Below, piece by piece: positions 32,380 through 42,244 of a DNA stretch of 64,000 nt. The notes below the pieces were generated by a model. The model searched no databases. It was not told where the DNA came from and saw only the letters and a program-made list of their open reading frames with translations. Both the position numbers and the translations under genes were made by a program. Source of the stretch: Persephonella atlantica (GTDB taxonomy: Bacteria > Aquificota > Aquificia > Aquificales > Hydrogenothermaceae); contig NZ_JAACYA010000002.1 of the NCBI RefSeq assembly GCF_016617615.1, positions 310,001 through 374,000 on the forward strand, written 5' to 3'. Positions within the stretch are counted from its first letter, which is position 1. Every line of letters begins with the position of its first letter.

Positions 32380-33883
32380 AGTACTGATAGTAGAAGATAG
32401 TAGATTCATAAACAAAGTAATATCAAACAGACTAAAGAAAGAAGGTTTCCAAGTAGATAACGCATACTCCTTACAAGAAGCAGATGACTACATATATCAA
32501 AACAATTATGACTTTATAATATTAGACCTTCATCTTCCAGATGGAGAAGGTATAGATATCATTACAAATGTTCAAAGTATGTCAAACTCTAAGATAATTG
32601 TCCTATCATCTTTGAAAGATGATTACCTTAGAGAAGAACTGTTCAAATTTGGAATTTTAGACTATATAGTAAAAGACAGACATTTAAATTATTCTTTAGA
32701 AGAGCTTTTAAAAATACTAAAAAAAGCAGAACTTAAAGATAGTGAAAAAATTTTGCTTGTAGATGACTCTAAAGTTGTTCACATGCAAGTAAAAAAAGTT
32801 TTAATCCCACGAAACTACATAGTAAAAAGTGTATATACAGGAGAACAAGCAATAAATCTAATAAAGAAAGAAAAATTTTCACTAATAATATTAGATATCA
32901 CCCTTCCTGACATGAATGGTGTAGATGTTCTGGAAAAAATAAGAGAAGTAAATAGTAAAGTTCCTGTTATTGTCCTTTCAGGAACAGCAGATGCTGCTAC
33001 AGTCAGAAAAATACTTAAAAATGGAGCAAATGATTACATAAAAAAACCATTTATATTTGAAGAATTTTTGCTTAAAGTTGACTTACTAATAGACCATTAT
33101 AGACAGAGCCTGAAATTAGAAGAACTCAATCAAGAATTAGAAAAAAAAGTAAAACAACAAGTTGAAGAACTTTTAGAAAAAGATAGAATTTTATCTGTAC
33201 AATCAAGGCTTGCTGAAATGGGCAGCATAATAAACATGATATCCCACCAGTGGAAACAACCTCTTAACGTTATATCAGTTACAGTAGGTAGAATATTTAT
33301 CAATTACAAGAAAGGAAAAGATATTGACAATATAATCAATGATTGCTACAAAACAGTAAACCTTCAGATTGAAAATCTTGTTGAGACATTACACACATTT
33401 ATGGATTTTTTTAAACCAGACAAAAACATTGAAAAATTTGACCTGTACGAAGCTATCAGGAATTCAGTTAAACTGGTAGAAACGGTCTTAAAAAAAGAAA
33501 ACATAAACTTAAAGGTAAATATTGAGGAAAATATTCTGATAAAAGGATTTAAAAACGAATTTTCTCAAGCTCTACTAAATATAATAAACAACGCAAAAGA
33601 CGCATTTTCTGATAAAGACTTAAAAGAGAAGATTATAAAAATCTGTACCACCAAAAAAGGAAATTTTATCTATCTACATATAGAAGACAACGCAGGAGGC
33701 ATCCCTGAAAAGATAATAGATAAGATTTTTGAACCTTACTTCTCTACAAAATCAAACTCAGGAACGGGACTTGGTTTATACATCGCAAAACTAATTATAA
33801 AGAAGCACATGAACGGTAAACTAACTGTAGAAAACACATCAGAAGGGGCAAAATTCACCATAAAGTTAAAAACATACAATTAA
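32372..33883 (+). CDS. Hybrid histidine kinase with two N-terminal receiver domains
   Basis: 503 residues with two REC domains (about 1-118, D in IILDLHLP; and 124-245, D in IILDITLP), a coiled coil (about 248-285), a HisKA domain with H292 in MISHQWKQPLN, and an HATPase domain (NIINNAKDAF, DNAGGIP, GTGLGLYIAK). It has no sensor or membrane domain, so its input is probably through the receivers. It likely phosphorylates the preceding REC-PAS-EAL protein. Confidence 0.92.
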   Translation: MGKVLIVEDSRFINKVISNRLKKEGFQVDNAYSLQEADDYIYQNNYDFIILDLHLPDGEGIDIITNVQSMSNSKIIVLSSLKDDYLREELFKFGILDYIVKDRHLNYSLEELLKILKKAELKDSEKILLVDDSKVVHMQVKKVLIPRNYIVKSVYTGEQAINLIKKEKFSLIILDITLPDMNGVDVLEKIREVNSKVPVIVLSGTADAATVRKILKNGANDYIKKPFIFEEFLLKVDLLIDHYRQSLKLEELNQELEKKVKQQVEELLEKDRILSVQSRLAEMGSIINMISHQWKQPLNVISVTVGRIFINYKKGKDIDNIINDCYKTVNLQIENLVETLHTFMDFFKPDKNIEKFDLYEAIRNSVKLVETVLKKENINLKVNIEENILIKGFKNEFSQALLNIINNAKDAFSDKDLKEKIIKICTTKKGNFIYLHIEDNAGGIPEKIIDKIFEPYFSTKSNSGTGLGLYIAKLIIKKHMNGKLTVENTSEGAKFTIKLKTYN

Positions 33884-33931
33884 AAGATTTGTGATAAAAT
33901 TTTGTGTTTGTAAAAATATTTGTGGAGGATT

Positions 33932-34720
33932 ATGTTGCGTCCAGACGGTAGAAGTCCAACACAACTCAGACCAGTAAAGATTATCAGAGACTTCAACATA
34001 TATGCAGAAGGCTCTGTTTTGATAGAGATGGGGAACACAAAAGTGATTATAACTGCATCTGTTGAAGAAAAAGTTCCTCCCTTTTTAAGGGGAAGTGGTC
34101 AGGGATGGATTACTGCAGAATATGCGATGCTTCCCCGTTCAACAGAAAGCAGAAATATCAGAGAGGTTGTAAGAGGTGCTCCATCAGGAAGAACTCAGGA
34201 AATACAGAGACTGATAGGAAGGTCTCTCAGAGGTGTTGTTGACCTTAGAAAGTTAGGAGAGCGAACACTGTGGGTTGACTGTGACGTTATACAGGCAGAT
34301 GGTGGAACAAGGGTTGCTTCTATCACAGGGGCTTTCATAGCTGTAGCTGATGCAATGATAAAAATTACAGAGTCAGGTATTGTTAAACAAAACCCTCTAA
34401 AAGATTACGTTGCAGCCGTTTCTACAGGCATTGTTGGAAACGAGGTGGTGTTAGACCTTAACTTCAAAGAGGATTCTTCTGCAAAGGTAGATATGAATTT
34501 GGTAATGACCGGAAGCGGTAATTTTGTTGAAGTTCAGGCTACTGGAGAAGAATATTCCTTTACGCAGGAAGAGTTTAATAAAATGCTTGAGTATGGAAAG
34601 TTAGGTATAAATAAACTGATATATGTACAGAAACAGTTTATAGAAGGAATGCCCTCAATAGGGCACTGGAAAAGAAAAGAGATAAAAGAGTTCGTTTACA
34701 CAGATACAGGAGGAAATTAA
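33932..34720 (+). CDS. rph: Ribonuclease PH
   Basis: Phosphorolytic 3' exonuclease that trims tRNA precursors. About 262 residues with the family start [50 protein letters not shown], and [18 protein letters not shown]. The ATG at 33932 follows GGAGG closely; the upstream TTG at 33920 lies before that site and is rejected. Confidence 0.95.
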   Translation: MLRPDGRSPTQLRPVKIIRDFNIYAEGSVLIEMGNTKVIITASVEEKVPPFLRGSGQGWITAEYAMLPRSTESRNIREVVRGAPSGRTQEIQRLIGRSLRGVVDLRKLGERTLWVDCDVIQADGGTRVASITGAFIAVADAMIKITESGIVKQNPLKDYVAAVSTGIVGNEVVLDLNFKEDSSAKVDMNLVMTGSGNFVEVQATGEEYSFTQEEFNKMLEYGKLGINKLIYVQKQFIEGMPSIGHWKRKEIKEFVYTDTGGN

Positions 34721-36009
34721 TGGGGAAAAGCCTTGTTATTTTAGGTTCCCAGTGGGGAGACGAAGGAAAGGGAAAGATAGTTGACCTTTTATCTCCAGAT
34801 TACGACTACGTTGTAAGATATCAGGGTGGAAGTAATGCAGGACACACAGTAATAGTAGGAGATAAAAAGTATGCCCTTCACCTTATTCCCTCCGGCATTT
34901 TGAGAGAAGGAAAGAAAAACCTGATAACAAATGGCGTTGTCATTGCTTTAGAAGAGCTTATAGCTGAGATGGAAATGGTTTCCGATGTTGCTGGAGATTT
35001 TGAAGGAAGACTGTTTATCAGTGATAGGGCACATATTGTTTTCCCATACCACAAAATACTTGACGGACTGTCTGAAAAATCAAAAGGTAAAGACAAAGTA
35101 GGAACAACCCTCAAAGGTATTGGACCTGCATACATGGCAAAATATGCAAGGACAGGTATAAGGGTAGCAGACCTTTTTGACCCTCCTTACTTCAGGTCAA
35201 GATTAGAAAGTGCTATAGGAGAAGCAAAGGATATAGCAGAAAAGATATATGGAGAGAGTTTTGACCTGTCTGTTGATAAGGTTTACGACGAAACACTCAG
35301 GCTGTTTGAGAAGGTTCAAAATTTAGTAGCAGATACATCTTTGATGCTACATAAAGCATTAAGCAGAGGAGAAAGGGTCCTATTTGAAGGGGCACAGGGA
35401 ACAATGCTTGATATAGATATGGGAACATATCCGTATGTAACATCTTCTAATGCATCTGCCCTTGGTCTGTGTAACGGAACAGGTGTTTCCCCAAAACTTA
35501 TAGGACAGGCTGAAGTTTACGGTGTCAGCAAGGCTTATGTTACAAGGGTTGGAGCAGGCCCATTCCCAACAGAGCTTAACGACGGCATTGGACAGAAGCT
35601 GAGAGATGAAGGGCATGAATATGGAACAACAACAGGAAGACCCCGCAGATGCGGATGGCTTGACCTTGTTGCCCTTAGATTTGCAGCAAGAATCAACGGA
35701 ATGGACGGTCTAATAATAACAAAGTTAGATGTTTTAGACCATTTTGATGAGATAAAGGTTGCAGTTGCCTACGAATATGAAGGAGAAATCATAAAGGATT
35801 TCCCAGCTTCTCTAAAGGTCTTAGAAAACTGCAGACCTGTTTATAAAACATTAAAAGGCTGGGATAAAAGCACATCTGGTCTGAAAGATAAAAGTCAGCT
35901 TCCAGACGAAGTATGGGAATTTATAAAAACAGTAGAAGAAGAAACCGGTGTTCCGGTTGTGATGCTCTCCACAGGGCCAGAAAGGTCAGAATATATCTGG
36001 CTAAAATAG
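34720..36009 (+). CDS. purA: Adenylosuccinate synthetase
   Basis: First committed step from IMP to AMP, using GTP and aspartate. 429 residues, normal length. GSQWGDEGKGKIVD is the GTP-binding P-loop with catalytic Asp; SNAGHTVIV, VGTTLKGIGPAY, FEGAQGTMLDIDMGTYPYVT and TTTGRPRRCGWLD are all present. AGGAGG ribosome site inside the end of rph (TAATG overlap). The partner enzyme PurB is encoded at 54509. Confidence 0.97.
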   Translation: MGKSLVILGSQWGDEGKGKIVDLLSPDYDYVVRYQGGSNAGHTVIVGDKKYALHLIPSGILREGKKNLITNGVVIALEELIAEMEMVSDVAGDFEGRLFISDRAHIVFPYHKILDGLSEKSKGKDKVGTTLKGIGPAYMAKYARTGIRVADLFDPPYFRSRLESAIGEAKDIAEKIYGESFDLSVDKVYDETLRLFEKVQNLVADTSLMLHKALSRGERVLFEGAQGTMLDIDMGTYPYVTSSNASALGLCNGTGVSPKLIGQAEVYGVSKAYVTRVGAGPFPTELNDGIGQKLRDEGHEYGTTTGRPRRCGWLDLVALRFAARINGMDGLIITKLDVLDHFDEIKVAVAYEYEGEIIKDFPASLKVLENCRPVYKTLKGWDKSTSGLKDKSQLPDEVWEFIKTVEEETGVPVVMLSTGPERSEYIWLK

Positions 36010-36019
36010 GAGATGTGCC

Positions 36020-36310
36020 ATGGATAAAGCAGGCTCTTTAAGACTTCATCAGGGAACACCTGAGTCTATTTTAGCCCAAGTGGGGGATTTACATGCCTCA
36101 GACATTATTCTGCTCCTCTTTCTCATAACAGGACTGGGGATTATCACTTATCTGTTTCTGGTATGGAAAAACAACAAAAAACCACCTGAAGAGAGAAGGT
36201 CAAACTTTGCTCTTTTTCTTATAGCCCTCAACGCAGGATTTTTTGCCACAGTTATGTTCTTTGTTTACAGAGTTGTTGTGATAGGGCTGAAATATCTAAT
36301 GTCCCATTAG
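36020..36310 (+). CDS. Small membrane protein of unknown function
   Basis: 96 residues with two predicted transmembrane helices (about 27-48 and 63-88) joined by a charged loop (WKNNKKPPEERRS). An AGGAGAT site lies 5 bases before the ATG. It is followed without a gap by the next unknown gene (stop then ATG), so the three genes 36020-38250 form a unit downstream of purA. I do not recognise a family. Confidence 0.65.
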   Translation: MDKAGSLRLHQGTPESILAQVGDLHASDIILLLFLITGLGIITYLFLVWKNNKKPPEERRSNFALFLIALNAGFFATVMFFVYRVVVIGLKYLMSH

Positions 36311-37885
36311 ATGAAAAATGGAAAAACAGATACGGGAGAAAAGATGTCAGAAATTGTGGATAAGACTATCCATTTCATGAAAGAAGAAAGCAAAAAATAT
36401 CAGTCTTCCCAGCAGTTACTGTCTGACAGCGATACTTTTTTTGAAGAGAGAAAAAAGATAACAAGATTTGTAAACCAGCACTTTAAAAAGCTGAAAAAAG
36501 ATGAGATAAGAGCCCTTGCAGACGAGATATTCAACCGTTTAAACCTGAAATTTGAAGAGGAAAGTCCTGAAAAAATACTGTTTATGCTCTTTACAGACAG
36601 TCTTTCAGAGCTGATTCCAACACCGGCACCCCTTATTTTTTTCTATAATGGAGAACCTCTAATAAAAAAACACAGCATCATTGTAGAGTTCAATCTCCTT
36701 CCTCAGCTTATCAGCAAAATAGAAGACTTAGATCCTTATAAGAAGCATCAGATAGCTCTTCAGCTATTTCCTGAAGACGAGATTATTATAGAAGGTGTGT
36801 CTTTAAAACTGGCACAGCTTAACTTCCTTATACTGAATCTGTTAGACAAGGTTCTACACGAGGAAGTCTTTCCCTTAGACAGAATTTTAATTCAAAAAGA
36901 GGGAAAACTGTCTGTAGACAGCAGTATGCTTATGTTTGCACTGGTATCTGTTTTTGCAGGAATGTACGAGGCAGTTACAGGAGAAAAACAGCAGTTTCAG
37001 GGAAAATATTATACTCAGGAGCTTTCTAAATACTTTGTAAAAATTAAAAATTATGCAAAAAATCAGCTCAAAGACAGAGAAGAGATAGAATATCTTATAT
37101 ATGCGTCAAAGTTAGAAGAGAAGAGTATCGAAAACAGAGTAATAACAGTTAGAGATTACCAGACACAGAAAAATGTGTTTGAGGAAAGTATTAGAAGAAA
37201 CGATGTAGACCTGCAGGAAAAGATAGAGTCTGTTTTTTATCTATTGGGAGTGCAAAATATAAACCCTGTCCTTCTTGTCCGGTATTACAGCGGAGACGAT
37301 ATTATATACTATCTGTTTGAGACATTTAGAAGAGCGCAGGACGAAGGTTTCCAGACGGAGCGGTTTATCAATGAGATGAAAACATTTTTGAAAAAACTGT
37401 TTCGTTATCCCTACATCTCAAAGGGAATGCTCAACCAGAAGACATTAGACAGACCTGTCAAACTTTTTTACTCAGAAGATGCAGTTTTCAGCGCCGAGTA
37501 CTTTTATTTTACACATCAGTATGAGAGATTTTTAGACATGTCAGAGATTATAAGAGAAAAAGACGAGGAAATGACACTAAAAATTCTACTGGCAAAATAC
37601 TTTACAGGGAAAATCAGTAAAGAAGAACTTGCAGGCTGGCTTTCCCTGAGCAAATCTAAGGAAGGACAGTTTATATACCACCTGCTGACAGATAATCTGC
37701 AAAACATCCCTCATGACAATCCATACAGATATGTGGCAGACCTATACACTGTGAAGGCTTCCCATCAGGACATATTCAGCACAGTAGGGGAAGAAGGAAC
37801 ATACACACTTATTCTGAGAATAATGGGATTTTATCCCTTTGACCAGACTTTAAAAAATCTTGCTGATTTGAGGTTTGAAAGATGA
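36311..37885 (+). CDS. Large soluble protein of unknown function
   Basis: 524 residues, without signal peptide or membrane segment, mostly helical and rich in Glu, Lys and Phe. The N-terminus (MSEIVDKTIHFMKEES) and the middle (LEEKSIENRVITVRDYQTQKNVFEESIRR) look like coiled or bundled helices. It has no recognisable catalytic motif. An internal ATG at 36344 is an alternative start. It overlaps the next gene by 4 bases. Confidence 0.65.
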   Translation: MKNGKTDTGEKMSEIVDKTIHFMKEESKKYQSSQQLLSDSDTFFEERKKITRFVNQHFKKLKKDEIRALADEIFNRLNLKFEEESPEKILFMLFTDSLSELIPTPAPLIFFYNGEPLIKKHSIIVEFNLLPQLISKIEDLDPYKKHQIALQLFPEDEIIIEGVSLKLAQLNFLILNLLDKVLHEEVFPLDRILIQKEGKLSVDSSMLMFALVSVFAGMYEAVTGEKQQFQGKYYTQELSKYFVKIKNYAKNQLKDREEIEYLIYASKLEEKSIENRVITVRDYQTQKNVFEESIRRNDVDLQEKIESVFYLLGVQNINPVLLVRYYSGDDIIYYLFETFRRAQDEGFQTERFINEMKTFLKKLFRYPYISKGMLNQKTLDRPVKLFYSEDAVFSAEYFYFTHQYERFLDMSEIIREKDEEMTLKILLAKYFTGKISKEELAGWLSLSKSKEGQFIYHLLTDNLQNIPHDNPYRYVADLYTVKASHQDIFSTVGEEGTYTLILRIMGFYPFDQTLKNLADLRFER

Positions 37886-38250
37886 ATGAGCTGATAGATA
37901 AAGCTCAGGAAGAGTTAGACAGAGTAGAAGAGCTGTTAGAAGCAGAGTTTTGTGATGATGGACTTGTTTTTTATCATCTTACAAATGCTGTCCTCTTTCT
38001 TCTGAAAGCTCTATCTTCAGAATATAATCTCAACATAGACAGTGAAAGCATATCTGAAATAGTAGAAACAATTGAAAAAAGAACAACTGTAAAATTTCCC
38101 CACTGGATAGATGAGATTTTAGAGTTAGAGGAAATCTCTGTATCCGACGGTTGCGGAGCATCTATATGCTATGATATGGATATGTATGGAGATGTTTTAG
38201 ATGCTGTTTATCAATTAAAAGAGTTTGTTTTATCTCAGGTAGAAAGATGA
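37882..38250 (+). CDS. Small helical protein of unknown function, HEPN-like
   Basis: 122 residues. The first half (QEELDRVEELLEAEFCDDGL, then FYHLTNAVLFLLKALSSEYN) resembles the helix pair of HEPN proteins but lacks an R-x4-6-H motif, so ribonuclease activity is unlikely. Three cysteines sit close together near the end of the domain. It is coupled by 4-base overlaps to both neighbours. Confidence 0.6.
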   Translation: MNELIDKAQEELDRVEELLEAEFCDDGLVFYHLTNAVLFLLKALSSEYNLNIDSESISEIVETIEKRTTVKFPHWIDEILELEEISVSDGCGASICYDMDMYGDVLDAVYQLKEFVLSQVER

Positions 38251-39881
38251 AACTGCTCAAATCAAAGGAGATGGCTTTTGCAGACGAAAACACCATAAAG
38301 CTGACAGGCATTCCTTCACTCGTTCTTATGGAAAATGCTGGGAGAACAGCATCACAGATTATTTTAGAAAAATTTAATTTTGATAGGGCTGTCGTCGTTG
38401 CAGGAGCAGGAAACAACGGAGGAGACGGACTGGTTATAGCCCGTTATCTTCTCCTTGCAGGGAAAGAAGTCAAGGTTTTTATTCTGTCTGATACGAGGAA
38501 AAAACTCTCTCCAGATAACCTGAAAAATCTTGAGATTTTTGAAAGTTTTGGAGGTGAAGTATCACTCACAGGGGAAAACAGACTGAGAAAGTTAGCAAAT
38601 GCCGTAAAAGAAGCTGACCTTGTAATTGATGCAATATTTGGAACGGGGTTTAAGCCACCAGTTAAAGGATACAGGGAAAGAGCAATACAGATAATAAATA
38701 GATACGCCAAAGGTGTTGTTGCTGTTGACATTCCTTCTGGTCTTTCAACAGACACTGGACAGATAACAGGCCTGCACACAAAAGCAGACATCACTATAAC
38801 ATTTGCCTATCCAAAAATTGCTCATGTTATGTATCCGGCCTGTGAGTATTGCGGAGAGGTTTATATAGTTGATATATCAATAGACAGGAGCTATCTAAAA
38901 GAGATAAAAAGATTTGTTCTTGAACCTTCACAGCTTATCCTTCCCAAGCGCAAAAAAAACAGCCATAAATACAGTTATGGACATCTGCTGATTATAGGTG
39001 GCTCAGCAGGAAAAACAGGTGCACCAATTATGTCTGCCCTCTCTGCATCTGCTTCAGGCTCTGGACTTGTATCTGTCGCTGTTCCGCAGGAGCTGAGCAG
39101 CATATTTGAAACATCTCTGATAGAGGAAATGAGCATTCCTGTTGACAGTCACGACGGAACATTTGGGAGAAAAGCCTGCAGACAGATAAAAGAGATAATA
39201 AAAAATGGTAAGTTTACCAGCATTTCAGTTGGGATGGGTATGTCTGTTAATGAAAACACTCTGAAAGTTATGGAACAGGTAATAAAAATAAAAATGCCTG
39301 TTGTTATAGATGCAGATGGTATAAATAATCTTGCCCTGATAGACAGCTTTAAACTTCTGCTACAAAAAAGAAAACCCCCCACAGTTCTTACACCACACAT
39401 AGGAGAGATGTCACGGCTGACAGGTCTGAGCAGTAAAGAGATAGTAGAAAACATGGAAGATGTAGCAAAAGATTTTAGCAGAGAAACAGGTTGCTATGTT
39501 GTCTTAAAAGGCTCAAGAACTGTGATATCAACACCTGAAGGCAGTGTATATTACTCTATCCGTGGAAATGAAGGTATGGCAACAGCAGGAACAGGAGATG
39601 TCCTGTCTGGTATTTTGGGAACGCTGATTTACAGACTTGGAGTTGAGGAAGGTCTGAAGACAGGCGTGTATCTACACGGTCTTGCAGGGGATTTAGCAGC
39701 AAGAGATATAAATAAAGAAAGTATGAAAGCTACAGACCTTATCAGATACATCCCACAGGCTTTAGACCTGCTTGGCAGTTATAGGTCTGACTACAGATTT
39801 TACTATTCAATAGACCCGTTAAAACCTTATCTTGAAGGATCTCAGGAGAGAGAAAATAATAACAGCTTCTACTCCAACTAA
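38247..39881 (+). CDS. nnrD: Bifunctional NAD(P)HX epimerase/dehydratase
   Basis: Repairs hydrated NAD(P)H, a heat-damage product expected in thermophiles. 544 residues: epimerase (NnrE/YjeF-N, about 1-215; LMENAGR, VVAGAGNNGGDGLVIAR, DAIFGTGF, DIPSG) fused to ADP-dependent dehydratase (NnrD/CARKD, about 225-510; GHLLIIGGSAGKTGAP, LTPHIGEMSRLTG, GMATAGTGDVLSGIL). The last 63 bases overlap the convergent gene at 39819. Confidence 0.93.
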   Translation: MKLLKSKEMAFADENTIKLTGIPSLVLMENAGRTASQIILEKFNFDRAVVVAGAGNNGGDGLVIARYLLLAGKEVKVFILSDTRKKLSPDNLKNLEIFESFGGEVSLTGENRLRKLANAVKEADLVIDAIFGTGFKPPVKGYRERAIQIINRYAKGVVAVDIPSGLSTDTGQITGLHTKADITITFAYPKIAHVMYPACEYCGEVYIVDISIDRSYLKEIKRFVLEPSQLILPKRKKNSHKYSYGHLLIIGGSAGKTGAPIMSALSASASGSGLVSVAVPQELSSIFETSLIEEMSIPVDSHDGTFGRKACRQIKEIIKNGKFTSISVGMGMSVNENTLKVMEQVIKIKMPVVIDADGINNLALIDSFKLLLQKRKPPTVLTPHIGEMSRLTGLSSKEIVENMEDVAKDFSRETGCYVVLKGSRTVISTPEGSVYYSIRGNEGMATAGTGDVLSGILGTLIYRLGVEEGLKTGVYLHGLAGDLAARDINKESMKATDLIRYIPQALDLLGSYRSDYRFYYSIDPLKPYLEGSQERENNNSFYSN

Positions 39882-40397
39882 TAAAAAGTGAAGATAATAT
39901 ACCTTTTCCTGATTTGTTGCTATACCAAAGATATTTTCTAAAGCTCTGTAAAAAACAAAAGACAGAACAAGGCCTGTCAGATACCCTCCCTGCTTGAACA
40001 TATCAAGAAGAGACAGAATCTTCTTTTTTCTCAGAAAAAGGGTTTCTGTTCTGACCAGATAGGAGCCAAAAACAAATGTAAGCTGATATCCAGAATAAAC
40101 AAACAGTGCAGTAGAATAACCGTAAGGAAAGAACAGAAAGTAAATAACCACAGCTAATATAACAATCTCAACAAACAGTGATACAAAGAAAAAAATTCTC
40201 AGATTCATCAGTTTTTCGTAAAATTTTGCAACAATAAGCATTCCAACAGCCAAAAGAACGCCCCCAACAGAGTATATAGAAGGTTTCAAGGGAGCATAGA
40301 TAGTGAATATTGAACCAATAGAAAGCCCTGTAAAAAGAGAGTTAAAAAATCTGTAATAAAAGTATTTCTTTGGATATATTTTGTTAATCTTTACCAA
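39819..40397 (-). CDS. Integral membrane protein of unknown function
   Basis: 192 residues with about six hydrophobic helices (for example YSVGGVLLAVGMLIVA, FFFVSLFVEIVILAVVIYFLFF, FVFYRALENIFG). The shape is like half of a major-facilitator transporter, but no motif supports that. It overlaps the end of the TonB-receptor gene by 7 bases, so it is co-transcribed with it and may take part in the same uptake. Confidence 0.6.
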   Translation of the reverse strand: MVKINKIYPKKYFYYRFFNSLFTGLSIGSIFTIYAPLKPSIYSVGGVLLAVGMLIVAKFYEKLMNLRIFFFVSLFVEIVILAVVIYFLFFPYGYSTALFVYSGYQLTFVFGSYLVRTETLFLRKKKILSLLDMFKQGGYLTGLVLSFVFYRALENIFGIATNQEKVYYLHFLLVGVEAVIIFSLLRSFKIRF

Positions 40398-42208
40398 CGA
40401 ACGTCAGCTCCTGCATATATGCTTCTGGCCTGTGTTGCATAACCATCAACAGTCTGGTAGTATTTGTCTGTTATGTTGTTAATCTTAACATAGGCTGTCA
40501 GGTTTTTTGTTATGTTCAAATTTATATAGGAGTTTATCACTGTGTAGTAACCTGTCTGAGCTCCTGTAGTATCCTTCCTTTTTCCAACATAAACCCCAGA
40601 AATACCTATACTTGCCCTTTCTGAAGGATACCACACAACATCAAAGCCTATCTGATTCATAGGTCTTCTTGGAAGTTTTTTACCGTCAGACTTTCTGGTA
40701 TCAAGGTATGTGTAGCTAAGTTTTATAAACACAGGCCTTATAAAACGGCTGTAAGAGGCATCTATTCCCTTTATTTTCGTTTTTCCAGATATGTTTTCAT
40801 AGCGGTAAGATACATAATCAATCAGATTTTTTATGCTGTAATGAAAGTAAGTCAGGTTAAAACCTTTAAATCCAACTCCCACGTCCCACTGGCTTGAACT
40901 TTCTGGTTTCAGATTAGAATTCCCCCACCAGGGGTTGTAAAGCTGGTCGTTTGTTGGAACGTTGTATCCTGTCCCCCAGTTTGCAGAGAAAAAAGTATCT
41001 TTTTTCAGATAGTATTTGCCACCTAACTTCCATGTGGTTTTGTCCTTAAAGGCTGAATAGCTGTCGTGCCTCAAAGACTGGGACAGAACAAACTTTTGAA
41101 CCTTTAAAACATTTGTTAAAAAATAACCGTTGCTGTGGTACCTTTTGTCTAAAGCTGTTCCACCGCTTGTGTAATGGATAAAGTCCTGACGGGAAAATCC
41201 AAATCTGACAAAACCTTTTCCATAGGTGTATCTATCACTTACAGTAAATTCCCGATACTCTCCCTTATAACCTCCATACTGGGTTCTGGTAAAAGTAGAC
41301 TTTGAGGTTAAAGCTGTGATGTTGTGACTGCCTGACTTCCTGTCATACTGGAGTTTATAAAGCTGAGCAGAATAATGATTAAAGTATTCAGACATTCCAT
41401 ATCCAAAAGGATTATCGTAATCTTTAGCATCAACTCCTGCCATAGCATCATAATGGATAACAGCATCAATATTTTTTACCACTGTTTCAAATCTGTCGTT
41501 TTCAGTTATTATCCATCCCATCTTAAAACTGACAGTCTCATTCCTGTAAGGGTCTCTTTCCCATCCAATCTCATCCCATCTTTTTCCGTAATCAGGACTT
41601 GATTTTGCAGGTTCTGCAGCAGAAAAACCTGAAGTTTTAAAGTGGTGGTATCCAAGGAGCATATAAATCTTTTCGTTTGCAAAGGAAACTGTTATGCCAG
41701 TTTTTTTCGTGTTGTAGTATCCTGCCATACCAGAGAGTGTTATATGAAACCCTTCCTCAGGAACTTTAGTAATCATATTTATTACTCCACCAACAGCATC
41801 TGCTCCCCATACCCCTGACTGAACGCCTTTTATAATTTCAACCTGCTGGATGTTTTCCATCATAATAAGCTCGTATGGAGCAGATATGTTAGGATTTGTA
41901 AAGTCGTTGAACCTTATACCGTCAACATAAAACACCGTTCTTTTAGGGGCTGTTCCCCACAGATAAACAGATGTTGTCTGACCAAAACCGCCATTTGAAG
42001 TGTAGGAAAAACCATCTCTGTTGAAAATAATCTCCTTAAAATCTAAAGGCCTTCTTTCTTCTATCTCTTTTTCTGTTATCACTTCTGATGGCGAAGTAAT
42101 CAGCTTCTGTGAAGTCTTTGTTCCATAACCAGACTCAACAGTAATGCTGTCAAGCTGATAGGCAAAAACAGGGGCAGTGAGAACTACAGACAGTAAAATA
42201 TTTTTCAT
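40391..42208 (-). CDS. TonB-dependent outer-membrane receptor (BtuB/CirA-like)
   Basis: 605 residues. Signal peptide to PVFA, a TonB-box-like LDSITVES, plug domain (about 35-150; VITEKEIEERRPLDFKEII, RTVFYVDGIRFND, ENIQQVEIIKGVQSGVWGADAVGGVINMITK) and a 22-strand-type barrel ending ...AGADVRW with terminal Trp. The plug is closest to BtuB-type receptors. Cobalamin is not certain: no cobalamin riboswitch lies upstream, and iron or other metal chelates are possible. Confidence 0.9.
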   Translation of the reverse strand: MKNILLSVVLTAPVFAYQLDSITVESGYGTKTSQKLITSPSEVITEKEIEERRPLDFKEIIFNRDGFSYTSNGGFGQTTSVYLWGTAPKRTVFYVDGIRFNDFTNPNISAPYELIMMENIQQVEIIKGVQSGVWGADAVGGVINMITKVPEEGFHITLSGMAGYYNTKKTGITVSFANEKIYMLLGYHHFKTSGFSAAEPAKSSPDYGKRWDEIGWERDPYRNETVSFKMGWIITENDRFETVVKNIDAVIHYDAMAGVDAKDYDNPFGYGMSEYFNHYSAQLYKLQYDRKSGSHNITALTSKSTFTRTQYGGYKGEYREFTVSDRYTYGKGFVRFGFSRQDFIHYTSGGTALDKRYHSNGYFLTNVLKVQKFVLSQSLRHDSYSAFKDKTTWKLGGKYYLKKDTFFSANWGTGYNVPTNDQLYNPWWGNSNLKPESSSQWDVGVGFKGFNLTYFHYSIKNLIDYVSYRYENISGKTKIKGIDASYSRFIRPVFIKLSYTYLDTRKSDGKKLPRRPMNQIGFDVVWYPSERASIGISGVYVGKRKDTTGAQTGYYTVINSYINLNITKNLTAYVKINNITDKYYQTVDGYATQARSIYAGADVRW

Positions 42209-42229
42209 TAACCTCCTCCTAAATGCTAA

Positions 42230-42244
42230 TGCAAATATTTTGCA
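42230..42244. promoter_or_regulatory. Palindrome in leader of TonB-receptor gene
   Basis: TGCAAA-TAT-TTTGCA, a perfect 6-3-6 inverted repeat 21 bases upstream of the receptor ATG, in the divergent region with mscS. It does not match the Fur consensus. Operator candidate. Confidence 0.35.

Noticed and set aside
39819-40397. Major-facilitator transporter call for the membrane protein beside the TonB-receptor gene
   Set aside because: Only six hydrophobic segments and no facilitator signature, so it is reported as unknown.
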